A stretch of 64,000 nucleotides of DNA from Apostichopus japonicus (lineage: Eukaryota > Echinodermata > Holothuroidea > Aspidochirotida > Stichopodidae): assembly GCF_037975245.1 (NCBI RefSeq), contig NC_092568.1, positions 35,183,501 through 35,247,500 of the forward strand, given 5' to 3'. Below the pieces are notes generated by a model that saw only the letters and a program-made list of their open reading frames with translations, was not told the origin of the DNA and did no database searches. The position numbers and the translations under genes are program-made. Positions 1 through 14,222 of the stretch are shown piece by piece (within the stretch, counting starts at the first letter, position 1; every line of letters starts with the position of its first letter).

Positions 1-61
1 ATTTGTTTGCGATCGGGTAGCTCACATACAGTCTATGTATTCCTCTTGCCCTTTATAACAG

Positions 62-2353
<2,292 letters not shown>

Positions 2354-2700
2354 CGAAAACAAGGCTTATGTTTAATGAACGGGTGTCGTAGCAGCTAAAT
2401 CCGTCCATCTGACTGTGCAGACTGTCTCAATGGAAAATTCCACCAAGATTTCTATCTTGTTTGGAAACGATTGCTGTGCTGAAGAGAGAGGGCGCAAAAA
2501 GGGGATTGTACATGAACGCAGCAATCCGGATTATACCAGTTGGCAGTCGTGATGTTGAAAGATGTTTTTAATATCTAGGAGATTGCATCCTACATTGAAG
2601 TTTCGCAGTTATAGCATATCCGAAAAGGCTTGTAACAGGCTTAGGTTGTTGCTTGCGCTTTTGTGCTTGAAATGAGAATAAAATAAGAAAAACATTACAG
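2354..2700 (+). other. TRIM9-like 3' UTR with candidate polyadenylation signal
   Basis: The sequence after the TRIM9 stop codon has no ORF. An AATAAA hexamer lies at 2677-2682, about 325 bases after the stop, inside an A-rich tract. It is the first good poly(A) signal downstream. Vertebrate TRIM9 has long alternative 3' UTRs, so transcripts may extend further. Confidence 0.45.
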
Positions 2701-5700
2701 CGTGATTGTGGAAATAGACAAGAAGTAGAAAATTATGTACTGGTCCTAGCCTCTCAAGTGACCATTTCTCCAAGCCTCACAGTTGCCTTATTTTGGCTAC
2801 TTCCTTGTTCAAATATCGTTTCGGTTAGGTTAGGTTTAGCCGACTGGTTGTCTATGTGTGTTTTTGCACTATTGTTTATACTATAGGTTGTCATGGAAAT
2901 GACTTCATTTATAGAAATACCTGCAAAGATCAATGTGTGATTACAATCTGTCTTTAATACTTTCTCCTTGGTCCAAAAACTTGTAGTGACCTATAATAGT
3001 ACAATCTATGATATGGCAATTGTTTTAGTGAAATAATCTCTCTTTATCAAAGTTCTCAAAATCAAAAATTTTCAAATCGTTTTGGATTTACTTCTCATTG
3101 GCACTTTTGTGAAAGCAATTGACCCATGTGAAGAGTGAGCAAGCCTAAAGGCCTGTTCAGGGACTAATTTATCCAGTATGGCATAGGAAAATGGGCAAAA
3201 TGCTATGCAAAACGCTATACAAGTGCAAAGATGCATAGCAGTTTTTTGTACACAGGGAACCATAGTATTTTGTACAGAAACCTTCAGAGTAATCAAAACT
3301 GCTGTACACAAATTTTGAGTTCTAATATTCCCTGCTGTTGTATTAAAATAGAAAAGAAATTATTGTGTCCTGGCAAGTTCTATAAAACCCGAGCCTTCAT
3401 TCTTGTACTCTTACAGTGTATAATGTGTAAATTTGATGACTATATCTTCACATGAACTTTAAAGTAGTGAATAATATCAGAAATCAGACTTAAGCATCTA
3501 ACAAGATTCTCTCATCTAGCCAATCACATGCTTTTATGGTAGTGTAACTTGCATCTGTAACACCAAAATTGATTGTACGTTAAGGGAAAAGATATTCAAG
3601 ATCTATGTATTGGATTTTCAGTTATGCATGGGGAGGCAAGTAGCATATATTTTATGCCTGTCGAGGCAAATACCATATCCCCGAATGAAGTTTGTGATTA
3701 TCGTAGGATACATATTTTGCCTGAAGTTAATCCATCATTTTGATAGCAGTTATTTAGTGTATGTCTGTGTGATGGTGTGATCGCTTTGTCCTAGCATCCC
3801 TCCCCTCTCCCCCGCCTCCAAAAAAGAAAATCCCCTAAAAAGTGGGTCAAATTATGCAGTCACAGAGAGTTTTTTTGAAATTATTTATCATACCATAATT
3901 TTCAGTTTGATAAATGTATTAAACTACTCTATTTTGAAAGTGCCAAGTAATATTTGACCAACTTAGCTTTGCACTGACTGGTTCTTAAATAGCTACATTA
4001 GCAGTTAGCAAGTCCTTAGAAGGAGAGTGTAACATGTAGCAATGAGAAGCATACCTTGATATTATCGAATTTCAATGAAATATTGCCTTTTCCACGTTTA
4101 TAACTCAGCTCACCTACAGCAATATTACGTACACAAGGTTCTTTGTAGGCAATGAATGGAAAATAAGTATTCTTACGATAAACAAAGAATAGCTTCAAAT
4201 TTGTTCTTGTTACTGATGCATTGTGTCCATTTTATAGCATATCTAGCAAGCTTAATTGGGAGGTTATTATTCAGTGACAAAATGACAATATGTATAATTT
4301 ATAATGGTGACTGTTATTGAACGAAAATTCCCTCTTGGGTATAATTATATACTGTATGACTTTGTCTCCTCTTTGAAAATTACGTTTGAATCTTAACAGG
4401 AACCCCCCCCCCCCCCCAATAAAAGGAGGAAATGAAAGTTGTCACAAATAGTAATCTTCCTACATTGACTGTTATAATTCCCGCATGAACGGTGTATCAT
4501 GAATAATTAAACCTAACAGTGTGAGATACCAAGATTGATTCATTAATAAAAGCATTATACGATAAACAAATGATCAGAAAGTTGTTACTTTGATTGTTAC
4601 TGTCCACAAAAAAAATGGCTGATAATATATAGATTCAAGTTCATATTTTCTTTCTCTGGGCACGTCAGATGAGTTACAAAATGACATTAGTCGGTATGTT
4701 GGGGATGTTAAAGCATTTTACACATTATAACAACTAATGTTGACAGTGATGCAGTTTATTTGTTCACAATAAAACTATGATTTGGTTTTAGAAGATTTAT
4801 TTTGAATAAAATCTAATCGTATATCTTTCTTACAAGTCAATCACGGAAAGGTCTTCTTAAGTTCACCGAGATTACTTAGACTACAACTGTTAAAGGTCTA
4901 AAACCAGGAAAAAGCCAACAAGCGTCAACACGTCCTGATAGATTATTTGATATATTTTTGAGTTGCCCTTCTCCACGTATCGACAAGTGCGATCTCGTTT
5001 GGAGAACAAGTTCAGAAATTGACCTGATGGTGGCGAGGGGCCTGCTTCTCTTCGATTTCATCTTTGAAAGATACTTTATAACAGCAGGGCGAACCTTGCT
5101 AATGTTATTTATCTATTCTTATGGAGGCCAAACCTGCCAAATTGACCTCTCCATTACTCTAAAGTATGGAACGGCATCAAACATTGGCCGATTGGAGGCA
5201 CGAGGAAAGGTATCTTATACCCGCTGCATCTTGTTAAGTGAGGTAAAATTGTGCAGATTGTTTGAGATATCATCATCATCATCTTCATCATTGTTTTGTA
5301 AGCTGGAATTGCTGATTTCGTACCTCTAAGGTGTGTTAATACTAGGAATCGCCCTCGACTCAATAATAATAAACATCTTGAGAGTTAAGATCCATCGAAG
5401 GTTTTTGCAGGATAAGGGTTAGCATGCATGTTGAGAGTTAAACAGGGAGAAAGAGGTTTTAGGATTTGAAAAGTAACACAATTTTGATCACAATTAAAGT
5501 TTTGATGGAGTAGGCCCTTTCATGGGTTGTAAAATTCCTTTTATTAGAAATATGGGGGGGGGGGGAGGGTTTTGGGAGTTGCAAGTTGTTAAAAAAAACA
5601 GCCAAATGTTCAAAGCTCTATGCTGCATTGAGAGATTGACTCTGTGTTACTGACAAAGGTTTAGTTTAAGGGGAAAAAACAATGTGAAATCTAAATGTAC

Positions 5701-7090
5701 TAGTACTAACGAGCTGTTGTATTCTTTCTACAAGTCTGCTAATTATGACGTGGCTAATTTCTTGGATCTGACGAAAACAAACAGGTTATGTGTTCTAGTA
5801 CAGTATCTTTACTGTAAGGATAGAGAATGGAACATCCTAATGGAGGCAAAGTCAATGGAATATATCATTTTTAACAGAATTTAGGTTAACCTAGAGTTGG
5901 ATTAGGCCCCGGGAACTACTATGTCACTGGGCCCTTATCCCTGCCCCCCCACCCCTTTTTTGCACTCTAAATTTTTTCCTTAATTATATTATTATATAAG
6001 AATACCATATTCTTTATCCAATATTTTGCCCTGGCCCCCTCCATATTTGCAGAGGCCCCTCCCCCATATTTTCAGGGACCCCCTGATTGTCAAACCTGCT
6101 TTTTAACTTGTGTGAATATGATATGGACTCAATCTCTTTTGATTGAAGAAATTCGAGATTGCAAAATGTGACAGTTATTCTGCAGCTCTCTAAACAATCA
6201 AAGTGATGTCATGTGTGGGGCAGGGGAGGGAGGGGGGGGTGGAACTGACCTTTTTATTAAGAATAAGGATTATTTGGTGGGTATAAGTTCAAGATGTGCT
6301 CTAATGACCTTTGACATGGTATCTATCCTCTTAACGTGATGTAATGTCATCAAATTATGTTTTGCTTTTGTAGAGGCAAATAAGTTGATATTTGTGAGGC
6401 TTTGATCTGTTTTGGGAAAGAAAGGGTTTTCTATACAGAAATATTGAAGTCATGTTCTAAAGGAATAAGCGAATAAGTCTTGTTTGGTAACCCAGTTATG
6501 AGAACTTTCTGTAACATAAAAGCTCTTTCTTCATTTTAGCATGTTTTGTATGTATTAGAAATAGCTTGTCCTTTTGAATGAGGGGCGTGGTCGAACTTAA
6601 ATTATACTTTTTATTTAAATTACCTTTATTGTAAGAAGGCTTTCATGGAATAACATTATTCAAAACTGAAGATAATGTGCCTTGCTGCATATTCAAACAG
6701 AAGGACTATAAATAGATTATGACATCATGAGCTTTATCCTGGCTAATGACACATGTTGCTGAAGTTAAATGTTATTTTTCCTTCTTCTTTTTTTAACAGT
6801 AAATTTATTCACATCTTTAAATAAATGATTTGTGCAATTTGATATTTGATGAGTTTAAATTTTAAGATAACCTATACCCTTTGGTTTTGTTGTTGTTTGT
6901 TTGTTAAGAATAAAAGACCGAATAAAAATTGTTATAATATGTTCATAATGATGGTGCCTAGGTGAATATGTGGTGAAGATATGTTGATTCACATTAAACG
7001 ATCTGTGAATTTTCATTATGTAGTATTTCATTATGTAGTATTCAGTAATTAAGTATATTTTGATCATGGAGGGTACATTCACATCTCACT
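2701..7090. other. Anonymous intergenic DNA
   Basis: AT-rich sequence with no convincing coding region. The longest open frame (4958-5329, plus) begins at TTG, ends in a short TCA/ATC microsatellite (about 5268-5290) and resembles no family I recognise. Homopolymer tracts include a C run near 4403-4417 and a G run near 5555-5567. A C-rich and CCCCT-rich patch at about 5940-6080 may be a TIR-element remnant. Confidence 0.4.
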
Positions 7091-7880
7091 AGATGTGATA
7101 TTTTGTTTTGCAGTTGGGTGGCTACCTGACAAACACATGTTGATGATAATGGTGTTTTCCCATCTCACAATATGCCAAACCAGTATTTCACATTAGTGTG
7201 GGTACCCAACAATCACCTGATGTTGTTGTGTTCGTTCACATGGTCACATGTGAACTTAAAGTAAGGTGGATAACCAATAACTACATGGTGGTGATGTATT
7301 CATTCTAATCTCACCATATGTGAACCCATTATCTGGTGTAAGTGTGAGTACCCAACAATAGTATGGTGTTAATGTGGTCAGTCATCACACCATATGTGAA
7401 CGAAGTAGGGTGGGTTATATGATATTATGTAATATTACACAGTGCTAATATGTTCATTCGAATCTTACCACATGTGAACGCAGTGTTATTGTGGGTACTG
7501 ATTACTGAACATTTACCTGATGCTGTTGTGTTCATTATACATCATCATGTGTAAACCTAGTAAGGTGGGTGTCCAACATTCACACAGTGGTGATACTGAA
7601 TCTTACCACATGTCAACGCAGTGGTTTGGTGTTATTGTCGGAACCCCATCAGTTATGTGTCATTCACCATACCATATGTGAATAATTATGATCAGTAACC
7701 AGCAATAAGAAAGTGCTAATGTGTTCATTCAAATCTTACCACATGTGAACAGAGTGTGTTACATCAGTGTGGGTATCCAATAGTAACATGTTCTTGATGT
7801 ACTCATTCACATTACTGCTATATTACAAATATTAAAGTAGGGTGGGTAAGCAATCATTAGACAATGTTTAATTTGTACCC
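7090..7880. repeat. Degenerate tandem array, unit about 60-80 bp
   Basis: A core reading roughly CACCATATGTGAAC or CACATGTGAAC recurs at about 7243, 7316, 7390, 7463, 7545, 7605, 7672 and 7740. Each core is followed by a GTGGGTACCCAACAAT-like stretch and a GGTGATGTGTTCATTC-like stretch. Spacing runs from about 60 to 82 bp. The units are clearly related but heavily diverged, so this is an old minisatellite-like array of about ten units. Many units carry the palindromic CACATGTG or CATATG. Confidence 0.72.
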
Positions 7881-10800
7881 TCACATTTAACCGATGTTCA
7901 AAATTTTACCATGGAGGAAGCTCATACCTCTTTTTTTATGTTCACATATGCATAGTGCAAGGACCTTGCTGATCAATATGAAGTCAGTAATGGTCAAACC
8001 TTGAATAGTCTGATGGTGTACTATATAATAATTCTAATATAAAAAATATTGGAATCATATCTTAGCCGGTTGGCTTTTGATTAAAACTTTCCACTCAATT
8101 TCAAGATTTTTTTAATATTTTTTTTAGAAATGTTAGTATTGAGTTTTATGGAGTAAGCATGAATCATAGAGGACAATAATCACCTCTCATAATATTCAGT
8201 TGGTTTAGTTAATGTCTCTGTGTGTGTGTGTAAATCTGCTTGTATGGATGCATTATTGTTTGCTCGTCCCAAATTGACGTTTCCGATGAGACGATAGTAA
8301 CCAAGCTGAACGTGAAAGCTTGCGAGATTAAAGTTTAGGCAAGGGCAAGATTACCTGTCGTTAAGGCCTACCACTGAAACTTGTCATAGAAATGATTCTG
8401 TCTAACTTTGAACCAAATATTGCAATATCCTTTTTAGCCACCTTTAAAATTTAAGATGGATGGTCCCAAACATGTTCTGGAGAATTGGGAAGTTAACTGT
8501 TTCCAGTATTTAGGATTCTTTGTCGTTTTTAAGAGGGACACATCGAGAAATCTCCTAGAACCACATAGGTGATGAATGAGCTCCATGAACATTGCATGTT
8601 TACTTATCGAGCCTAGGACCTAATCAAAGGTTGTTTTCAACGAAAATGTGTCACTGGTTTCGAGTAGCGTAGTAGAGATATTTAAGGTATCTATTGTGTT
8701 TGATTTCCGTATGTAAAGGGAAACAATTTTGAACAATTTTTTTTTTCAAGATGCCAACTTATTATTTTTTAATACTGTGTATTGAATTGATGTGAGTAGA
8801 ATCGAGTACAGCACATGCCAAACCAATCATAGCGAACTGTATTCATTTTATTGTCAATATTTATTTTTAGTTTCCACTCAACTAGTTTTTAACACAACAC
8901 ATTTGTCACCTAGTTAGAAGCAGAAGAAGAAGGGGAAAAAAATTGAAAAAAGAAAGTAAAGAAAAACGTCAGGAATATTATTAGCAGTTGAAGATTGAGG
9001 TAGAAAAATAATGTTGCTATAACTAGATTGTTAAAAGATTGCAAAGACAAAAACAATTGTGTAAAGTGTAGATATGAATAGCTAATATTTATATGTGCAA
9101 GGTTTTTAGAGAAATATACTACAAAAAACAATACAAAAAACCAAGATGTTGCACAGTATCAAGTTTACATGTAATATGGTTGCGTTTCTTCTATATATTA
9201 TTATTATGATCATCATTATGAATTTTTTTTTTGCAATAAAGTTTCAAAAATGCACAGTTTATTGTGATTTGTGATGTGATTTGCTTCCATTGTTCGAAAT
9301 CAAGCAGCCAGAAAAAAAAAATGGGTGCATTTTGACTATGGGATTATAATGTGCTTTATTGTACAATAATTTGAACTTTCAGAAAATGGATATCTTATTG
9401 CCCCGTCCCTCCTCTCATGACCAAAAGCAGATGGTTTTTTTTATGTGAATGAAATTACCTTAACAGTTATCCAACTGAAGAATGCAGTGGTCCATATATA
9501 AACGTTCCTTCTATTCTTTTCTACCCCTTTGGGTAGTGGAAAGTCATTTGAGGTCAATAGAGGTCGAAATCAAAAAAACTTCTGAACATGATAACTGCGT
9601 AGAAGTATAGCATAGGAATATTTTTATGAGCATAGGCGGTGGGGGTCAGGTGGACGACCATCCCCCCCCCCTGTCATCCCTATGTTGTGAAGAATCTACA
9701 AGATGCAGCTTTTCATATATTAGAAGTGCCCCTCTTTTCATAATAAATAGTATCCATTTCCATCTGCACTTTGTTGCAAAATCCAAATATCAGAATTTGT
9801 GGTGCTGAATGCACACAGAACTGTGGGTAGCAGTTTGAAGTAAATTTGTCTTTTGCACCACCACCTACCCCCCACCCCCCCTCTCTCTCTCTGTCTATGC
9901 CTTCGATTGAACCATGTGCGAAAGAACTTTTCATGTATATCACGTAGCTAAAGCACCCTAATACCAACCTTGAACCCATGACTAGATACGTTAACCGCGG
10001 TTAAACCCTCTCGCAAGTAATGCATCACGATAAACCGTTCTGGTTCACTTTCCTTTGTATTGACCGTCAAACTTCTTTGTCCGGGAATATACATTCATAC
10101 TTTGTCATCACAAGAAATTATGTCATGAAATTGGTCATGCAGGCAACACTTTTGCGCCCATCGAAAGGCGAACAACTGAGTAATATATTCAGTGACTGTC
10201 CATAGGTTACCGGACCATGACGGTTGCGGTAGGGGAGCCGTGACCGAGACGCTATGTGAGGCAAATTGTTAATTTACATAATTCATCATAAATCCAGTAA
10301 AAGAAAAATCAACTTTATGGATTAAGTAGTGACATTTTCTTGACAGGGTTCGTGATGCATCTTTGTGGGTGATTTTTAAAGGGAATAATATTAGTTTTGG
10401 TCCTCAGTTGCCTAAAGGCATGAAAGATATGTCTGAAAGTGCGAAAAATATTTCTGAAGAAACCATTAAAGTTTCGGTTCATAATAAAGACGGTAAATGT
10501 ATGGAATTAATAACACCATCGAGCATTTTCACACCTGACAGTGACCCGGTTTATTAAAGTAAACATTTACTGAGAAAACTTGAATGAATTCATGGATGTG
10601 TCCGGCATCAGGGGACAATACGCAACCAATACATATAGGGGCCTACTATTCCTGCACCAGGTATGCAGTTACAGTTAAACTTACGGACACATCGCGACAA
10701 AGGAAATTTTTCCTTATTCGTGTATCATGTAAAATAACAGACTAGTAGAAATCTCCCTCTTAAAAAGAAAAGCTCAGTAAAATTGTGGGCAATATATGTA

Positions 10801-13370
10801 GGTCGGTTAATATATAGAATGACTAATAGTCTGTGTATCAGACTAACAGGTCCAGTCACTTTAACTGATGAACCCCGATTGTTCAAAGTGTCATCTCTCA
10901 AAAATTTAAAACTGTGGTATAGTCATCATATCAAAATTAATGAGTGTAGTCACTAGTCATCCTTTGAACTAACAAATTAGTGGTTGGCCCGACTGACCAT
11001 GTAACAAAATCATGCATGCATTCAGGGAAGCATATTCTAGGTATATGTACACAGAACATGTTTCGCTGGAGAAGAGTGTGGGGTGACTGTGGGGGGGGGG
11101 GGGGAGTGGCTGTGGTGGGAATGGACCGAGAAGAAGCGATTCGTGAATGATGCATTTTACCAATTTCATGTTATATTTATGCCCAAATATGTCCTTTGCT
11201 CCAACTCTCTAACCCAGCCCTACCTTCAATCCCGTATGGAACTTTCATATTAGTCATAACGTACTTGACTCCGTAAATTGGTTTAAAGTTCTCAGTATCG
11301 GTTACCAACTTGTAACATGCTAAAAACTGCCAGAAGTTTCCGAAAGTACTTTCCTGGTGGTTCTGTATCTCTGCAGACTTTGAGGAGTGTTAAAAATGGA
11401 CAATAACAAATTATTTCGGTGAAGGGAAAATATTCAAGTTGAGAGTGGTAACGAAATGATTGTTGAAAGTTGAAGCATTTGTGACCATTTTAATATATTC
11501 CTTTATAGCATATTCGGGACTACTACTGATGACCTCTGGAAGGAACACCACCCTACCCCCTCCCCCACCACCCACACCACCACAACCCCTGTGATTCTGA
11601 CATCACTAAGTAACGACTCTCTTTTATATGGTGTAAAGCGCTTTTACTAAATTTGGTGGCGTGGTGCTTCAAACTTCCGCACGGTAATTCTAGCATACCG
11701 CCACTAATTTAGACTGGTATTATGTCTGTGGTTTTCATGTTTTATATGTTATTATTTAAAGGATAATTTTACACATAAATTTAGTTTTGAATTGTAACAG
11801 TCCGTTATAAGAGAAACATTTGAGTGTCTGTATTGTTTCTAGGGCTATTTTGGTTTTCAATATATGCAACTTTTGAAATTCGCTAAATTTCTGGAATGCT
11901 CCTAAATTGACGATGACTTCGGCTAATAAGTGCAGGTCTCAATGTTGTAAATATACAAACTGGACTGTTGGCCGTGGTTTTGAACGATTCACATCTTATC
12001 AAAAATTAATTGTAATTAATAAATCCTTTAAAAAGCTGCTTATTTTGTAGAGTGATGACAATGCATTAAATATAATTAGCCAAAACTCCCCCCCCCCGCC
12101 CCCTCTCATCTCCATGCACCGATCGGAACGAAGACAAATAGGCAGATAGACCCAGGACTACTATGAAAATATAAATTGTATAAATAGGATGTGGTAAGGG
12201 TAACCGAGGGTCAGTGAAAGAGGCCAGAGAGAGGTGGAAAGGGATCCGTGGGCGGGGCGAGATGGGAACGCGGGCAAGGTTTGACTCATAGCTGGAAAGC
12301 AAGACTGGTGTTCCTATAGCCAAGTGGTTTTGTCAAAAATGGATGGAATTTGTCTGGGTAGTTTCATAACGGACCCTTGTTTAAATGAACAACACTAAAC
12401 GTGTCCAAATATAGATAAAGTTTCTCAGTATTAGATATGTACTGGATAATTATCATTTTTAATATTGTGTGCGTATGTGTTTACTCGAATATATTAGGTT
12501 AGACCTCTACTGTAAGTACACGGTCTCTAAACTTGCATAGAGTAATTACTCTAACTTAATTAAGTTATTCCCTGGCTCGTATCAAACACTGTTTCTCTTC
12601 ATTAATGACGCTTCATGTGTTTGCACTTGCCCATGGAAACCGTTTTTGTATCTGCAAAAGCCTTTATAAATGACATACGCTGTTTCAACTCCCCAGCAGG
12701 TCGGAAACGAGAGTTAATGATCCTTTATGTATGAAAATTATATATAGACACATTCGATGCGCTTCCACAATACTTATTACGTCATAATGTAGTCAGTTGA
12801 ATCTAACCCATAGAAATTGAAGTAGGAAGAACGCTGACACAAGTGTATCGCCGTGCGTTTAAACAGTGAAGCATTGACAAATGTGAGGGCGCTTTGCGTT
12901 GTACGACTAAAAGCCAAATCATTTGTACGTGTTCATACATGTATTGCGCATTGGACTTAAAAACTGAATTTGATTGTCAAAAAAGAGTACATTGCACAAT
13001 AGAGATAGGTTATGGCTACCAGAGTGGTAAGTACTATACTCCTGACTTAAGAACCAACTTCGAAAACCTTTTTTTCGCCTCTAATGACTCGAGCAAGTGG
13101 AGTGTTTTATGCAACTTTTAATAAATGTAAAGTGTCATTTCCGGTATCTGAGAGGCACATGGCAATGATTTTTGTTGTTTGTATTATTTTAGTGTTCCAC
13201 TCAGATATTGTCATAGTTTCCCCTGAAAGGCCGTGAAAAGCATCCCTCCACCCCACCCCCCCCCCCCTTCCCACACAGACACATGTACTTTTGTGTAATA
13301 CTTCAATATTCTATAGTCTGTGCATGCACTTCTCAGTTAAATGTCAATGTTGCAGAGTACGGAACGCTTA
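7881..13370. other. Intergenic DNA with single TIR-like ends and poly(G/C) tracts
   Basis: No gene family is recognised. Candidate isolated transposon ends occur at about 9625-9670 (AGCATAGGCGG followed by a C run, like the end of the element at 46,747). Long G/C runs lie at 11,091-11,104 and 12,089-12,096, and a C-rich patch at 11,550-11,585. The only open frame with coding-like composition is at 10,347-10,557, listed separately. Confidence 0.4.
10347..10557 (+). CDS. Orphan open frame, possible terminal exon (unrecognised)
   Basis: An open frame of about 70 codons follows a plausible acceptor (TTTTCTTGACAG ending at 10,346) and stops with TAA at 10,555-10,557. The peptide is hydrophilic and evenly composed (FKGNNISFGPQLPKGMKD, then SVHNKDGKCMELITP) and lacks the low-complexity look of random frames nearby. 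No methionine start, upstream exon or poly(A) signal is evident, and I do not recognise a family. It could be a last exon of a gene whose other exons I cannot see, a retroelement fragment, or chance. Confidence 0.22.
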
Positions 13371-13374
13371 TTTC

Positions 13375-13598
13375 GTTGTCTAAACTAAGTTTGTTGCTGT
13401 CTAAACTAAAGTTGGTGCTGCTATTTTACCATATTGCTGTTGTTCGTTGATGTCCAAACTTACGTTGATATCTAAAGTCACGTTGATGATTAAACGCACC
13501 TTAGTGTCTGAACTCACGATGATTTCTAAATTCACGGTTGATGTCTAAACTCACGTTCATGTCTAAACTCACGTTCATGTCTATCTAAAGACCCGTTG
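13375..13598. repeat. Short-period tandem array, about 20 bp unit (GTCTAAACTCACGTTGAT-like)
   Basis: About ten diverged copies of a unit close to GATGTCTAAACTCACGTT run head to tail from the GTCTAAACTAAG copy to the TTCATGTCTATCTAAAG copy. The last copies (13,535-13,580) are nearly identical to each other and the early ones are diverged. A related GTTTAGACAACGACG stretch occurs at about 16,308. Confidence 0.75.
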
Positions 13599-13959
13599 TT
13601 GTAACACATTGTGAACGAACATCATCATCTTTCTTTTCAAAACATAACAATCAACCGCAAGTTGCTTCCGTGCAGAGCTAACAATATATCTATTACAAAG
13701 ATTTTCATGCGAAAGACAGCCAATGACGTTTTTCCAAATTTCCCGAGATTTGTTTGGCTAATAATTGTCTGCAAACATGTTCAGTGCTCAATGAACGCAA
13801 ATTATATATGATGGTTTAACTATGTGTATAGCATTCATAAAGTACAAGCAGTGATAAGATCGCATCTTTACAACTACACTGGTAAAACTAGGCTATAGGT
13901 CATATAATAAACGCAATTGGTCTTCGATCGGGACGAAAACTTTTGTCTCTAGTAATATT

Positions 13960-14222
13960 ACTGCATTTTGTCTCGACATTCGTTTTACTTGATTGCCGAC
14001 ATTCACAACATATCCAGACATCAAATAAATAAGTTTTAAGTACAGTATTTTATGCTGGCATTTTGTCTCGACACTCGGTTTACTTGATTTCCGACATTCC
14101 CGGATTATCTCTACACATTGTTGAAGGGGCTCAATGAAATCAGATTAAAAGTGCAGTATTTTTAGGCTGGTACTTTGTCTAGACACTCGTTGTACTTGAT
14201 TTCCGACATTCACAGCGTATAT
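13960..14222. repeat. Three-copy tandem repeat, period about 93-109 bp
   Basis: The phrase TTTGTCTCGACAYTCG, followed by TTTACTTGATT and GCCGACATTC or TCCGACATTC, occurs three times, starting near 13,967, 14,060 and 14,168. The TTAAAAGTGCAGTATTTT-type link between units is also conserved. No coding potential is seen. Confidence 0.75.

Noticed and set aside
4958-5329. 123-codon open frame as a gene
   Set aside because: It starts at TTG, runs into a microsatellite that makes poly-Ser, and has no family resemblance or splice context.
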